Below, piece by piece: positions 18,013 to 27,660 of a stretch of 64,000 nt of DNA; within the stretch, counting starts at the first letter, position 1, and each line of letters starts with the position of its first letter. This DNA is from Francisella frigiditurris. Lineage in GTDB: Bacteria > Pseudomonadota > Gammaproteobacteria > Francisellales > Francisellaceae. The notes beneath the pieces were generated by a model. It was not told where the DNA came from. It did not search any database and saw nothing but the letters and a program-made list of their open reading frames with translations. Where the stretch lies: the NCBI RefSeq assembly GCF_001880225.1, contig NZ_CP009654.1:248001-312000 (forward strand), in the 5' to 3' direction. A program made the position numbers and the translations under genes.

Positions 18013-19848
18013 TTAGTTATCACTTAAAGAAATTAAACTAAAAGTCACAGGTTTTATTTTTCTGTTTTTCACAAAAGGTTGGACATATCCATTTTCATCA
18101 ACTATAAATAACGGTACTGCGTTTCGATTATCTGAAAGGAAATTATCAAGTGTATAATTTTCAGTAATGTTTGTACTCTTAATTCTTGCACCATTATTTA
18201 GCCTTTCAAGAAGATAATTATAATCAACACCTTCTTCAAAAAGTAGATTTGCTATATTAGTCTCAATAGCTCCTATACCTTTATAACTTTCTTTTTGAGG
18301 TGTCCTTAATACAAAAATATTACTTGCACCAAATTCATGAACATATTTCACAGCCGAAACTGCATTAACATATTCACTTGTTGAAAGCCCCAACATCGAG
18401 CCTATACCAACCAAATTAATATTCCAGTCAGCATGTAAAGACACTGGACTTCCATAATAAGTATTTAATCCTAACTGGCGACATTTCTGTACATTTGCCC
18501 AAGAGGAATCAGTAATAGTTAGCTCAATATCATGTTTAGCAAATACTTCAGCAAGCTCTCTAGCAAACTTATTGCCACCTATAATTAAGAAACCTTTTCC
18601 TTCTGGCTCAGAAACTTTTAAAGCACGAGAAAGAAACGGTACAAATAGGCTTTCAAAGATAACTGTTAGAACTATTATCATGAAAACAAAGAATACTAGA
18701 GTATTTGCAGCATCTGCTTCTTCTGGAGCTACTTTCATTATTTTCATAGCAACTAAAGCGGCAACTGAGGCAGCAACGATACCTCTAGGATATACCATTC
18801 CCAAAACTATTCTTTCTTTCCACGTAGTGTTTGAACGGATAGTACATAAGAAGACTACTATCGGCCTTAAAATGAACTGTAGGAATAAAAACAGTAGCAA
18901 TACATCAGCCCAGTAATCTTTTATCATACTAAAGTTAATATCAGCTCCTAGCACTATGAATAAAACTGATATAAGCACTACACTTAAGTTTTCTTTGAAA
19001 GAAACTATATCTGACATTTTGAGATCTTTCATATTTGCCATTACTAAACCAGCAACTGTAACAGTTAGAAGACCCGCTCCATGGATAATAGCATCTGTTA
19101 TAATAAAGCTTACTATAGTAACTGCTAACACAAAAAAACTTTTTAAGTATTCTGGAATGTAATGCCTTCTAAAGCTCACTCCAATAAAGTATCCAAAAGC
19201 TAATCCAGAAAATAAGCCCAATACACAAGCCCAAACAATATATCCAATAAAATCGCCAATAATGTTTGCTGATGCAAAAAGCCAAGACATTATAAATACA
19301 ACTATTAAGGCACCTATTGGATCTACTATAATTGACTCCCAGTGTAGGATGCTTGCAACATGCTTTCTTGGGCGAATAGTCCGCATAAGAGGCGGAACAA
19401 CTGTTGGTCCACTAACACACGTTATACTAGCTACTAATAAAGACATTTCCATAGATAGCCCTAGTAGCTTATAACAAAACAACGCTGTCAAAACTACAGT
19501 CAAACCTATCCCTAGAGTAATCAAAAGAAATACAACCCTACTAACATGCTTTATTTTTTGGAAGTTCAGAGATAAACTTCCCTCAAAAAGTATAATAGCT
19601 ACACATATAGAAACAAAAGGTGGCAGCGCTTTTCCAAAAATTATATTACCATCAACTAATCTAAATCCATCAGATAGTATAACCTCTGATATTGGCCCTA
19701 ATAAAATACCACTTAAAATAAGGAATAAAATTGAAGGAAGCTTTAATCTCCATGATAAATATTGTGACACTATAGCGAATAGCAAGATAAGCCCCGCAGA
19801 CATCGTTATATAGTTTGACGAATGCATAAACTCATAAATACTACACAA
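18013..19848 (-). CDS. Monovalent cation:proton antiporter (CPA1/NhaP-type) with Rossmann domain
   Basis: A 611-residue inner-membrane protein. Residues about 15-400 form a Na+/H+ exchanger-type domain of 12 or so helices, with ILSGILLGPISEV near 43 and a long conserved core including SITCVSGPTVVPPLMRT. A soluble TrkA-N-like Rossmann segment (GKGFLIIGGNKFARELAEVF, about residue 417) follows and probably senses a nucleotide. It exports Na+ or K+ against protons for pH and salt homeostasis. It lies 14 bp upstream of the carbonic anhydrase-like gene, so they are probably one operon. Confidence 0.85.
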   Translation of the reverse strand: MCSIYEFMHSSNYITMSAGLILLFAIVSQYLSWRLKLPSILFLILSGILLGPISEVILSDGFRLVDGNIIFGKALPPFVSICVAIILFEGSLSLNFQKIKHVSRVVFLLITLGIGLTVVLTALFCYKLLGLSMEMSLLVASITCVSGPTVVPPLMRTIRPRKHVASILHWESIIVDPIGALIVVFIMSWLFASANIIGDFIGYIVWACVLGLFSGLAFGYFIGVSFRRHYIPEYLKSFFVLAVTIVSFIITDAIIHGAGLLTVTVAGLVMANMKDLKMSDIVSFKENLSVVLISVLFIVLGADINFSMIKDYWADVLLLFLFLQFILRPIVVFLCTIRSNTTWKERIVLGMVYPRGIVAASVAALVAMKIMKVAPEEADAANTLVFFVFMIIVLTVIFESLFVPFLSRALKVSEPEGKGFLIIGGNKFARELAEVFAKHDIELTITDSSWANVQKCRQLGLNTYYGSPVSLHADWNINLVGIGSMLGLSTSEYVNAVSAVKYVHEFGASNIFVLRTPQKESYKGIGAIETNIANLLFEEGVDYNYLLERLNNGARIKSTNITENYTLDNFLSDNRNAVPLFIVDENGYVQPFVKNRKIKPVTFSLISLSDN

Positions 19849-20012
19849 GATTTAAACTCCTTTACAAGCTGAATATAAGATCAGGACTATCAATCTTAAA
19901 CAATAACTATATTTTTATCAATAGCCTGAGATTACACAAACTCTATGTTTTTTATTTTCATAAAAATTTTATAAAAAATAGGGCTACCTAGACTTAGATT
20001 AAAGATTTTTAT

Positions 20013-20041
20013 TTGACAAAGCATAAAAATAATCTTAGCAT
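20013..20041 (+). promoter_or_regulatory. Candidate promoter of the glycosyltransferase gene
   Basis: TTGACA (20013-20018), a 17-base spacer and TAGCAT (20036-20041) lie 33 bases before the ATG at 20074. A short perfect stem TTAGCA-TTTTT-TGCTAA (20035-20051) overlaps the -10 and could be an operator. No Shine-Dalgarno precedes the gene. Confidence 0.5.
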
Positions 20042-20073
20042 TTTTTGCTAAAATGCAATTTCAATCATAAATT

Positions 20074-21495
20074 ATGAAAAATATCCATTTTATATGGCTT
20101 GGCTCAATACCCAATAAAAAGATCATCCATAATATTAAGTTTTGGAGTGGACTCATAAACTCCTCCTCAAAGGAAATTACAGTGAACTTTTGGACTGATC
20201 ATAATAATACCGAATATTTAAACGATACTCTAAATAAAGTCAAAAATATTAAGATCCGAAATATAGATATATTAAATGAATTAAATATGGATGTTGATAC
20301 CAAATATTATTTAAAAATAATTAATTCCATCCAAAAATCAATTTTTATAAATTTTGCTTTATTGTCTGATTTATATCGATACCTAATACTACGTGAATAT
20401 GGAGGCCTTTATTTAGATGTAGATGTTGAAATATATAACAAGGCTCCTGAAAACCAATTTGGTACAGCTTATAAAAAAAGTGATGCAATTGATATTTTAA
20501 ATTTTTTCTGTGAAAGAAAAAAAATTACTGTAAATCTATGTGATGATTATGTTTATAACAATATAATAAACGTCCCTATCATTTTAAGAAATGATTTAAT
20601 TTCTTTAATTAAAATGATCACAAAGAATTTTACTAGAAATAATTACTGGGAAAAATTAAATACTAAAATTATACAAAAAGAAGATTATACGAATGAAATT
20701 CTTAACTTAGCAGGACCAAGCATATTAACTGATTTTTATGAAACGTTAGCACAAGATAAAAAAGAATCATTTTTATTTCAAGAAACAGAGTTAAATATCA
20801 AAAATTCTTATCACATCTCAAAAACTGATTGGAAAAATCAACAAAATATACTAGATATAGATGTATATAGCTTTCCAAAAGAATTATCTAATTTGAACAA
20901 TAATTACTTTATATATGCTGGTATAGATAATGATTCCTCTAGCCACTGGTCAAATTATTCAAAAAAAGACATACATATAAGAGATGATAATTATATAACT
21001 TATAATATGAAAAAAGATAAAAAAAATTGGTCTGGCGTTACAAATATAATACTCTCACCAGCCAATATATTAACTGAATACCCATATGAAGATATATATT
21101 ATAAAATATCTAACACTTGTTACAATGATATTAATAAGTATATTATAAGCATACATAATCTTTTTCGTGGCACTCCTAAATATGAAAATTTTAAGGTTTT
21201 TCTTGATAAGGTCGAAGATTATATTAAGAAACATAAAGTTTTTTATAACTACAAAACTATAGAAAATAAAAATAAAGAAGATAAAATAAACAACTTGGAT
21301 GCTCAAATTAAAGAATTATGGAGCGTAACAAAATATGCTGCAGATAGTCTAAATAAATATTTTCCTTACGCAAAATATAAGGAGCATTTAAATCTTAAAA
21401 GTGATAAGGCAAGCGATCTTTCTTCTAGTATACAAAATAAGCTTCTAAAGCTTTCTGATACATATCCTGAAATACTAAAAAAAGAATTATTTTAA
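20074..21495 (+). CDS. TcdA/TcdB-type glycosyltransferase, candidate toxin/effector
   Basis: A 473-residue GT-A fold glycosyltransferase. It opens with the family signature IHFIWLGSIPNKK and NIKFWSGL, and shows LLSDLYRYLILREYGGLY followed by the metal- and sugar-nucleotide-binding DxD at Asp115-Val-Asp117. This combination is that of the catalytic domain of large clostridial cytotoxins and related bacterial effectors, which glucosylate host GTPases. There is no signal peptide, translocation or receptor domain, so any delivery would need a secretion system. It is a monocistronic gene between the antiporter and grxD, AT-rich, with no flanking repeats that I found. The fold is well supported; the target is unknown. 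Confidence 0.75.
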   Translation: MKNIHFIWLGSIPNKKIIHNIKFWSGLINSSSKEITVNFWTDHNNTEYLNDTLNKVKNIKIRNIDILNELNMDVDTKYYLKIINSIQKSIFINFALLSDLYRYLILREYGGLYLDVDVEIYNKAPENQFGTAYKKSDAIDILNFFCERKKITVNLCDDYVYNNIINVPIILRNDLISLIKMITKNFTRNNYWEKLNTKIIQKEDYTNEILNLAGPSILTDFYETLAQDKKESFLFQETELNIKNSYHISKTDWKNQQNILDIDVYSFPKELSNLNNNYFIYAGIDNDSSSHWSNYSKKDIHIRDDNYITYNMKKDKKNWSGVTNIILSPANILTEYPYEDIYYKISNTCYNDINKYIISIHNLFRGTPKYENFKVFLDKVEDYIKKHKVFYNYKTIENKNKEDKINNLDAQIKELWSVTKYAADSLNKYFPYAKYKEHLNLKSDKASDLSSSIQNKLLKLSDTYPEILKKELF

Positions 21496-21591
21496 ATATA
21501 GATACTCTACTGATTCTTCTTAAACTTTTACTAAAACATATAATTTTATAAATAAAAAGAAAGTATTTGAGACAGCTTTATTGAAATAAAA

Positions 21592-21918
21592 TTAAACTTT
21601 ATCAATTAGCTCTTGTAGTTCGCCTGATTCTTTCATTTCCATTATAATATCACAACCACCAACTAGCTCTCCTTTAATCCATAACTGAGGGAATGTTGGC
21701 CAATTAGCATACTTTGGTAAGATAGCTCTAATATCAGGATTCTCTAAGATATTCACAAAAGCAAAAGGCTTACCACAAGCTCTAACAGCAGCAGCAGCGT
21801 GTGCTGAAAACCCGCACTGAGGCATATTAGGTGTGCCTTTCATATATAAAATTATACTATTTTCTTTTATTTGTTTTTCTATTCTATCTACAACAGCTTG
21901 TTCTTCAGGTGTGTACAT
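21592..21918 (-). CDS. grxD: Monothiol glutaredoxin Grx4 family
   Basis: A 108-residue monothiol glutaredoxin with the CGFS active site (MPQCGFSAHAA near residue 33) that binds or transfers [2Fe-2S] clusters with glutathione. The conserved WPTFPQLWIKGELVGGCDI block near 72-90 is intact. Size matches E. coli GrxD. It is divergent from sodB, 134 bp away. Confidence 0.96.
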   Translation of the reverse strand: MYTPEEQAVVDRIEKQIKENSIILYMKGTPNMPQCGFSAHAAAAVRACGKPFAFVNILENPDIRAILPKYANWPTFPQLWIKGELVGGCDIIMEMKESGELQELIDKV

Positions 21919-21998
21919 AAACTCCTTCCTTTTATCAGCTTTTTTTACAAATTTAACGGTTTACTACGACAAGATGATAGCATATTATACTAGAGTGG

Positions 21999-22004
21999 TA
22001 TAAT
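21999..22004 (+). promoter_or_regulatory. Candidate -10 element of sodB
   Basis: TATAAT lies 49 bases before the sodB ATG. No good -35 is visible, so activator help or an alternative start is possible. AAGGAG (about 22040-22045) is the sodB ribosome site. Confidence 0.4.
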
Positions 22005-22052
22005 TATTAAAGTAAAGCATACTAAAAGTTTAAAATTAAAAGGAGAAATCAT

Positions 22053-22631
22053 ATGTCATTTGAATTACCTAAACTACCTTACGCAGAAGATGCATTAGCT
22101 CCGGTTATATCAAAAGAAACTATTGAATATCATTACGGAAAGCATCATCAAACATATGTTACAAACTTGAACAAACTAGTAGCTGGCTCAGAGTTTGAAG
22201 GTCAAAGACTAGAAGATATCATCAGATCTTCTTCAGGTGGGCTTTTTAACAATGCTGCACAAGTTTATAACCATACTTTCTACTGGAATTGTTTAACTCC
22301 AAAGAAAACTGAACCATCAAGTCAGTTAAAAGCGTCTTTAATCGAGGTTTGGGGATCTGTAGATAAATTTAAAGAAGAGTTTGCTGCTGCTGCTGTTGCA
22401 ACTTTTGGTTCTGGATGGGCTTGGTTAGTTAAAAACTCAGAAGGTAAATTAGAAATCGTGACAACTAGCAATGCTGGCTGCCCAATAACTGATAACAAAA
22501 CTCCTTTACTTACTTTTGATGTTTGGGAGCATGCTTACTATATAGATTATCGCAATGCTAGACCTAAATATGTAGAAAGCTTATGGGGAATTGTTAACTG
22601 GGATTTCGTTTCAAATCAACTTGCTAGTTAA
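22053..22631 (+). CDS. sodB: Superoxide dismutase [Fe]
   Basis: Converts superoxide to H2O2 and O2 in the cytoplasm. It has 192 residues, the normal length. Metal ligands are visible: His in YHYGKHHQTY, His in YNHTFYWNC, and Asp/His in LLTFDVWEHAYYIDY. The FELPKLPYAEDAL N-terminus is typical of Fe-SOD. A strong AAAGGAG precedes ATG 22053. A small membrane-protein gene starts two bases after its stop codon. Confidence 0.97.
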   Translation: MSFELPKLPYAEDALAPVISKETIEYHYGKHHQTYVTNLNKLVAGSEFEGQRLEDIIRSSSGGLFNNAAQVYNHTFYWNCLTPKKTEPSSQLKASLIEVWGSVDKFKEEFAAAAVATFGSGWAWLVKNSEGKLEIVTTSNAGCPITDNKTPLLTFDVWEHAYYIDYRNARPKYVESLWGIVNWDFVSNQLAS

Positions 22632-22633
22632 TA

Positions 22634-22843
22634 GTGTCCGTAGATAAGATTAAAAAAGGTACACTTTGGTCTTTTATTTCAGGTGTACTTTTCATATTTG
22701 TAATATTGTTAATTGCAAATATATTCCCAAACATACATTTAACTCCTATTGTTAAAAATATAATAATGGGAATACTACTAATTCCTTGGCTTAGTTTCTT
22801 ATTTTTTATGTCTTTATCTTTATTTAAAAAAGATAAAAACTAG
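22634..22843 (+). CDS. Small two-helix membrane protein
   Basis: A 69-residue protein starting at GTG 22634, directly after sodB. It has two hydrophobic helices (about 10-32 and 40-62) separated by a short polar loop, with a Lys/Asp-rich tail. No family recognised. The location suggests cotranscription with sodB. The last four bases overlap the convergent transporter gene. The lack of a ribosome site is compatible with translational coupling. Confidence 0.6.
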   Translation: MSVDKIKKGTLWSFISGVLFIFVILLIANIFPNIHLTPIVKNIIMGILLIPWLSFLFFMSLSLFKKDKN

Positions 22844-24111
22844 TCAAGATTTGCCATTTCTTTTATTCTTCTTCTAAAGAAATAAATTACTACTGATGTA
22901 ACTATTCCTACCATAAAGCTAAATAAAAACAAATTAGCCCAACCATAAGATTGCTGTATATTTCCTGCTAAAGGACCAACAAAGACTCTTCCTAAAGAGT
23001 CTATTGAACTTAATATAGCAAATTGAGTAGCGGAGAAACTTGTGTTTACTAAACTCATAATCATTGCCACCAATATAGCCGTACCCATAGCACCACAAAA
23101 ATATTCAACTCCAACAGAAGCAACCATCAGAGCATAGTTTTTCCCTACTACTGCTAATAAAACATAAGTTAAGTTTGCAAAAGCCATAATAATACTAAAA
23201 TATAAAAAACTTCTAAAAACTCCTATTTTCTTAGCTACTAGTCCACCAAAAACCAAACCTGCCATAGTGAAAACAAGTGAAACTGTTTTATAAGACACGG
23301 CGATTGTTGTTTTGTCAAATCCCAAATCAACAAAGAAAATAGAATTTAGTGAAAATGCCATCGCATCAGCTAATTTATAAACTATTAATATAGCTATAAT
23401 AATTAAAGCGGTTTTAAATCCTTTCCTTTCAAAAAACTCTATAAATGGCAATGTAAAAGCTTCTCTAAAAGTTTTTGGAATCACTTGAACTTCATTCTCT
23501 TTAATAAATAAAGTTATAACAGGTGCTATTAGAAAAAATGGTACTATTGCCAACCACCCCATATTCCAATTGTTATTTAATTTTTCTACAATTATTAATA
23601 CTAGAGCGCCAGTAACAAGCATACCAATTCGATAGCCCATCACAGCTACTGCATTACCAAGAGCTCTTTCATGCTCATCCAGTATTTCTGTCTGATAAGC
23701 ATTTATAGCTATATCTTGAGTTGCTGAAAAAAAGCAGATCAAAAACCCTATAAATGCTATTAACAAAGGTGATTTATCTGGAGAAAATTGACTCATTAAT
23801 ATGATTGAAAATATAATCAGTATTTGAGTCAATAAAATCCACCCTTTTCTTCTACCAAATCCTTTTATAGTAACTTTATCTAAAATTGGTGCCCATAAGT
23901 ATTTAAATGTATAAGGTACTGCTATAAGAGTTAAAAGACCAATATCTTTTATTTCTATACCATTATCTTTGTACCATAAAAATAACGATGATGCTGTCAA
24001 CATCAAGGGTAAACCGGATGAATACCCCAATACAAACATTACAAACATCTTACTTTGTTGGAAAATCGAAAAAACCTTTTGTTTTATTGTTAATTTATTT
24101 GAATCAGTCAT
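22840..24111 (-). CDS. AmpG-like MFS permease
   Basis: A 423-residue major facilitator protein with 12 helices. The N-terminal block FVLGYSSGLPLMLTASSLFLW and the DIAINAYQTEIL segment near 140 match AmpG, which imports anhydro-muropeptides for peptidoglycan recycling. The length (E. coli AmpG 491) is near the shorter members. Some AmpG-like proteins in this lineage may move other substrates, so I leave the symbol blank. Confidence 0.8.
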   Translation of the reverse strand: MTDSNKLTIKQKVFSIFQQSKMFVMFVLGYSSGLPLMLTASSLFLWYKDNGIEIKDIGLLTLIAVPYTFKYLWAPILDKVTIKGFGRRKGWILLTQILIIFSIILMSQFSPDKSPLLIAFIGFLICFFSATQDIAINAYQTEILDEHERALGNAVAVMGYRIGMLVTGALVLIIVEKLNNNWNMGWLAIVPFFLIAPVITLFIKENEVQVIPKTFREAFTLPFIEFFERKGFKTALIIIAILIVYKLADAMAFSLNSIFFVDLGFDKTTIAVSYKTVSLVFTMAGLVFGGLVAKKIGVFRSFLYFSIIMAFANLTYVLLAVVGKNYALMVASVGVEYFCGAMGTAILVAMIMSLVNTSFSATQFAILSSIDSLGRVFVGPLAGNIQQSYGWANLFLFSFMVGIVTSVVIYFFRRRIKEMANLD

Positions 24112-24206
24112 AGAAAATATAAATTATTATTATCAATAGTTAGTTTATAGTATCAATACTATTATTTCACTAATAGTAAACACTCCTTAGAGCATATAGC
24201 TATAAT

Positions 24207-25085
24207 CTAAACCTTAAGCCTTCTTTTATTACCAAAATCTATAATAAAGTAACTTGATAATATTAATACTCCACCAAGTATTGTAGATACATATATAGCT
24301 TCGTGATTTATGATCCTACCAAAAATTGTCGCAAATATCGGCTCGAAAGAAAAAATAACTGCAACTTGAGACATACTTAAATACTTTTGATAAGTATTTT
24401 GTAAGTAGTAACACACAATAGTACTAACTGAACAAAATAGAATTGCTAATATTAATATATAGTTCAAATCAAGATACATAGAAGAAATATCTGAAATGAA
24501 AGGTAAAGGAATACCAAAAAACACTTGGAATATTATTAAAAGTTTCATATCTTTAAATACTTCACTTTTATCAAATCTTCTCGTTTCATAGCTAAGATAA
24601 ACTACAGATGCCGCATAGGCTAAGGCGCATAACACAGACCATAAATACCCTATAGTAAAGTTTTCAAAATCAGCTCCTGATAAAGCATATATCCCAATTA
24701 AAGATATCATAGATGCGATAGCTCCATACACTGTTAAACGATCTATCTTAAAGAAACTCGCTATAAACGGTATCATCACCACACTTAACGCGGTTAAAAA
24801 GGCTGATTCACTTGAGGAGACTGTATATAACCCTCTAGTTTGAAAATAAAAGCTTACTCCTTCAAGAGAACCAAAAATAAATCCAACTTTTAATAAGTAT
24901 AACTTGTGCTTAAAACTAGTTTTTATAACTATAGGTAGAAGCAATAAAAAAGATAAAGAAAGTCTTAAAGTAACAAAAAGTCCTGGAGAAATATATTCAA
25001 GGGATATTTTAATTAATGGAAAAGTTACACCCCAAAAAATTGTAACTATAAATAGAGCTATTACAGCTTTTCTTTTAATATCCAT
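24207..25085 (-). CDS. EamA-domain DMT transporter
   Basis: A 292-residue protein with ten hydrophobic helices arranged as two EamA repeats. Landmarks are TIFWGVTFPLIKISLEY near residue 16 and, in the second repeat, EPIFATIFGRIINHE near 250. Family members export amino acids or other metabolites; the substrate is unknown. Single gene flanked by short spacers. Confidence 0.87.
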   Translation of the reverse strand: MDIKRKAVIALFIVTIFWGVTFPLIKISLEYISPGLFVTLRLSLSFLLLLPIVIKTSFKHKLYLLKVGFIFGSLEGVSFYFQTRGLYTVSSSESAFLTALSVVMIPFIASFFKIDRLTVYGAIASMISLIGIYALSGADFENFTIGYLWSVLCALAYAASVVYLSYETRRFDKSEVFKDMKLLIIFQVFFGIPLPFISDISSMYLDLNYILILAILFCSVSTIVCYYLQNTYQKYLSMSQVAVIFSFEPIFATIFGRIINHEAIYVSTILGGVLILSSYFIIDFGNKRRLKV

Positions 25086-25178
25086 AGCTCTTTAATCCTA
25101 CTATCTTCGAATTATAATGTTACTTGAGAAGGTCTACTAAAATAGACTCTTCAACATACAAAGATTTTATATGCTTTA

Positions 25179-25901
25179 CTAGAAATAACTAGGAATAAAG
25201 GATTCTCTAAGAAAATCTTCTGCTAGTTTCCAAGCTCTTTTATTTGTCAACTGGTTATAAACAGTACCAAACTCAGGATCATTCGCCTCAGGATTAGTAA
25301 ATGCATGCATAGTATTACCAAAACTATGAAGTTGCCAATCAGCATTACGACGATTCATTTCTTCTTGGAATTTATTAACTTCTTCTGGAGTTACCATAGG
25401 ATCATTATATCCATGTAAAACTAGTATTTTAGTATCTATATCTTCAGTTTTATGAATATTAGACTCTAGTTTCCCATGAAAACTTACAACAGCCTTTAGG
25501 AATATATTAGATCTTGCCATATCTAATACACATCTACCACCAAAACAAAAACCAATGGCTGCTATATTTGACTTATCAACCATATGCATTCTACTAACAG
25601 TTGTATAGGCAGTTTTAAGTCTTGTCATTAGCGCATATTTCTCTGCTAATAAGCTATTCAATAAAGATGCATTCTCTTCTTTAGAAGCACCGACCTTTGC
25701 ATCTCCATAGAAGTCTAAAGCAAATCCCACATACCCTTTTTTAGCCATATATATAGCTTTCTCACAAGTAAATTTATCTCTTCCTGCCCACGATGGCGCT
25801 ATCAAAACAGCAGGTAAATGAGTTCTTTTTTCTGGATATGCACAAAAACCTCTTAAGGATATCCCATCTCCACGATATGCAATTTCTTTTGTTATTATCA
25901 T
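25179..25901 (-). CDS. Dienelactone hydrolase family protein
   Basis: A 240-residue alpha/beta hydrolase. The nucleophile elbow is GFCFGGRCVLD near residue 117 (Cys as nucleophile, as in dienelactone hydrolases). The acid and His appear in GYNDPMVTPE and FGNTMHAFTNPEAND. It is cytosolic, and the physiological substrate is unknown. Length is standard. The start ATG at 25901 is preceded by GAGTGAGAA. Confidence 0.9.
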   Translation of the reverse strand: MIITKEIAYRGDGISLRGFCAYPEKRTHLPAVLIAPSWAGRDKFTCEKAIYMAKKGYVGFALDFYGDAKVGASKEENASLLNSLLAEKYALMTRLKTAYTTVSRMHMVDKSNIAAIGFCFGGRCVLDMARSNIFLKAVVSFHGKLESNIHKTEDIDTKILVLHGYNDPMVTPEEVNKFQEEMNRRNADWQLHSFGNTMHAFTNPEANDPEFGTVYNQLTNKRAWKLAEDFLRESFIPSYF

Positions 25902-25963
25902 TTCTCACTCTCTATTATTTTCAAAAAATAATTTAATCTCATCATAAATATGATACACCTACA

Positions 25964-26190
25964 AGATTATATCTTCATGTATATCAATGGCATTAATTAT
26001 AAATATTTATATTAGATTTTCTAATAGAATAATATTGGTTTAGTTCCAAAAATATAGAATCATTTAAGAAAAAACAAATCATCTTTAGAAAAATTTAAAT
26101 AACTTGGAGAAATTAATGTATTCAAAAAAGATTAATATAAATCTTAGCCATATAGATTGTCAAAACATATCAGATAATTTCCATTATTCT
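25964..26190 (+). repeat. 227-bp direct repeat, left copy
   Basis: About 227 bases that recur at 27434-27660 with roughly 10 percent differences. The repeat holds an upstream region, a GGAG ribosome site and the first 25 codons of a thioesterase gene. The two copies flank the orphan gene at 26271-27422. Confidence 0.85.
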
Positions 26191-26211
26191 TATAATATCC
26201 ACTCAAAATGA
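26116..26211 (+). pseudogene. Truncated 5' copy of thioesterase gene
   Basis: From ATG 26116 with GGAG upstream, the frame reads MYSKKININLSHIDCQNISD and continues to FHYSYN, then leaves the repeat and stops at 26211. It is the duplicated N-terminal end of the thioesterase gene at 27587, cut off by the orphan gene. The remaining 25902-26270 sequence holds only this fragment and the leader of the repeat. Confidence 0.75.
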
Positions 26212-26270
26212 GTTCTTTTAAACATTAGTTCATATATTAAATTATTTGTTGATGCTATCGAATATTCTAT

Positions 26271-27422
26271 CTATAGCCCTACCTTTCTAAAAATACTCAC
26301 AATACTCTCTTTAGTAGATATTTTTTCCTCAATAGATCTACTTAAATCGCTACTAATTAACATATTCATATATTGATTTAGATCTAGATTTTTTTTTCTA
26401 TCTCTTAACTTATATTGGAAACACTCTATTATAGAGGAAATAGCCTCATACATATCTTTTGCTTTATAAGAAAATCCTATAAAGCCATATAATACATCAC
26501 TTTTTAATGATTGCGCATAATGGTTTTTATAGAAATATAATTCTTTTAAAATAATTCTTTCTAATTGAGCTATATGAGCTATTTCTGATTTATCATATGT
26601 ATTATAATATCTAGATAATTCTATATAATTACGTATCTCTTTAATATCTCTCATAGAATTTTTAATTACTAATTTTGATGACATTCTGTGCATAGATTGA
26701 ACATTTGATTCAAAACTATTATAAACATTCCTATTATGAAATAACTGCTTTGAATCATAGACTGTCATTAAATGATGATCATGAACAAAGTAGGATATTT
26801 CATTTATTTTTTCTTCTATATTGTTTTTCTTAAAATCAATGCTATAAATAACGGACTGAACATTAAATGATCTAATAATTCTTAATACCAGCTTATAAAA
26901 TGGATGATCTTGCAAGTGATTATGTGACCCATTAAGATAAAAATCATCATAAATATAAGAAGAGTATATACGAGTATGCAATTTACTCCATATATCAGAC
27001 TTATTCTTGAAATAAGAATATAATTTATTATCAGAATTATTTATAGTGTTTTCATATACTTGGTTTATATTTTTCTCAATTACCTTTATAAATTTAATGT
27101 AAGCTATATTTGGATATTTTTTCAGTACTTGATGATTAGAGAATATTATATATACACAGAAAATAATCATTTGATTAGGATAAATACCCTTAGGCATATA
27201 ATCTTTAAAAACCCATGGTATTTCTATTCCGACAGAATTTAAATTTTCATTTAGCACAAATGATATTTTAAGAGAATTGCCTAAATCGATATAGAATGTA
27301 CTTTTATAATCTTCAAGTATTAATTTATATATTTTTTCGAGCCTTGATCTATATTCAAGCTCAATCTTATTCTTAACAAAGGAGTATGTTTCATAAATCT
27401 TCTCTAAATCAATGTAAATCAT
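26271..27422 (-). CDS. Orphan protein of unknown function inside a direct repeat
   Basis: A 383-residue protein, basic, rich in Ile, Tyr, Asn and Lys, predicted mainly helical. No signal peptide, transmembrane segment or motif that I recognise. Two His clusters stand out: YLNGSHNHLQDHPFYKL near 165 and SYFVHDHHLMTVYD near 215. It is oriented opposite to its neighbours and lies exactly between two copies of the start of a thioesterase gene, so it is an insertion. Its size and composition resemble the other orphan genes at 14.5 and 49.1 kb, which makes it another candidate effector, but nothing in the sequence shows its activity. Confidence 0.6.
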   Translation of the reverse strand: MIYIDLEKIYETYSFVKNKIELEYRSRLEKIYKLILEDYKSTFYIDLGNSLKISFVLNENLNSVGIEIPWVFKDYMPKGIYPNQMIIFCVYIIFSNHQVLKKYPNIAYIKFIKVIEKNINQVYENTINNSDNKLYSYFKNKSDIWSKLHTRIYSSYIYDDFYLNGSHNHLQDHPFYKLVLRIIRSFNVQSVIYSIDFKKNNIEEKINEISYFVHDHHLMTVYDSKQLFHNRNVYNSFESNVQSMHRMSSKLVIKNSMRDIKEIRNYIELSRYYNTYDKSEIAHIAQLERIILKELYFYKNHYAQSLKSDVLYGFIGFSYKAKDMYEAISSIIECFQYKLRDRKKNLDLNQYMNMLISSDLSRSIEEKISTKESIVSIFRKVGL

Positions 27423-27433
27423 ATTAAATATAT

Positions 27434-27660
27434 AGATTATTCTTCATGCATATCAATATGCGTTAATTATAAATATTTATATTAGATTTTCTAATAGAAT
27501 AATATTGGTTTAGTTCCAAAAATATGGAATCATTTAAGAAAAAACGAATCATCTTTAGAAGAAATTTAAATAATTTGGAGAAATTGATGTATTCAAAAAA
27601 GATTAATATAGATTTTAGCCATATAGATTGTCAAAACATATTAGATAATATCCACTATCT
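27434..27660 (+). repeat. 227-bp direct repeat, right copy
   Basis: Second copy of 25964-26190, continuous with the rest of the thioesterase gene. It begins 11 bases before the start of the orphan gene's reading frame ends outwards, so the insertion is tightly bracketed. Confidence 0.85.
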
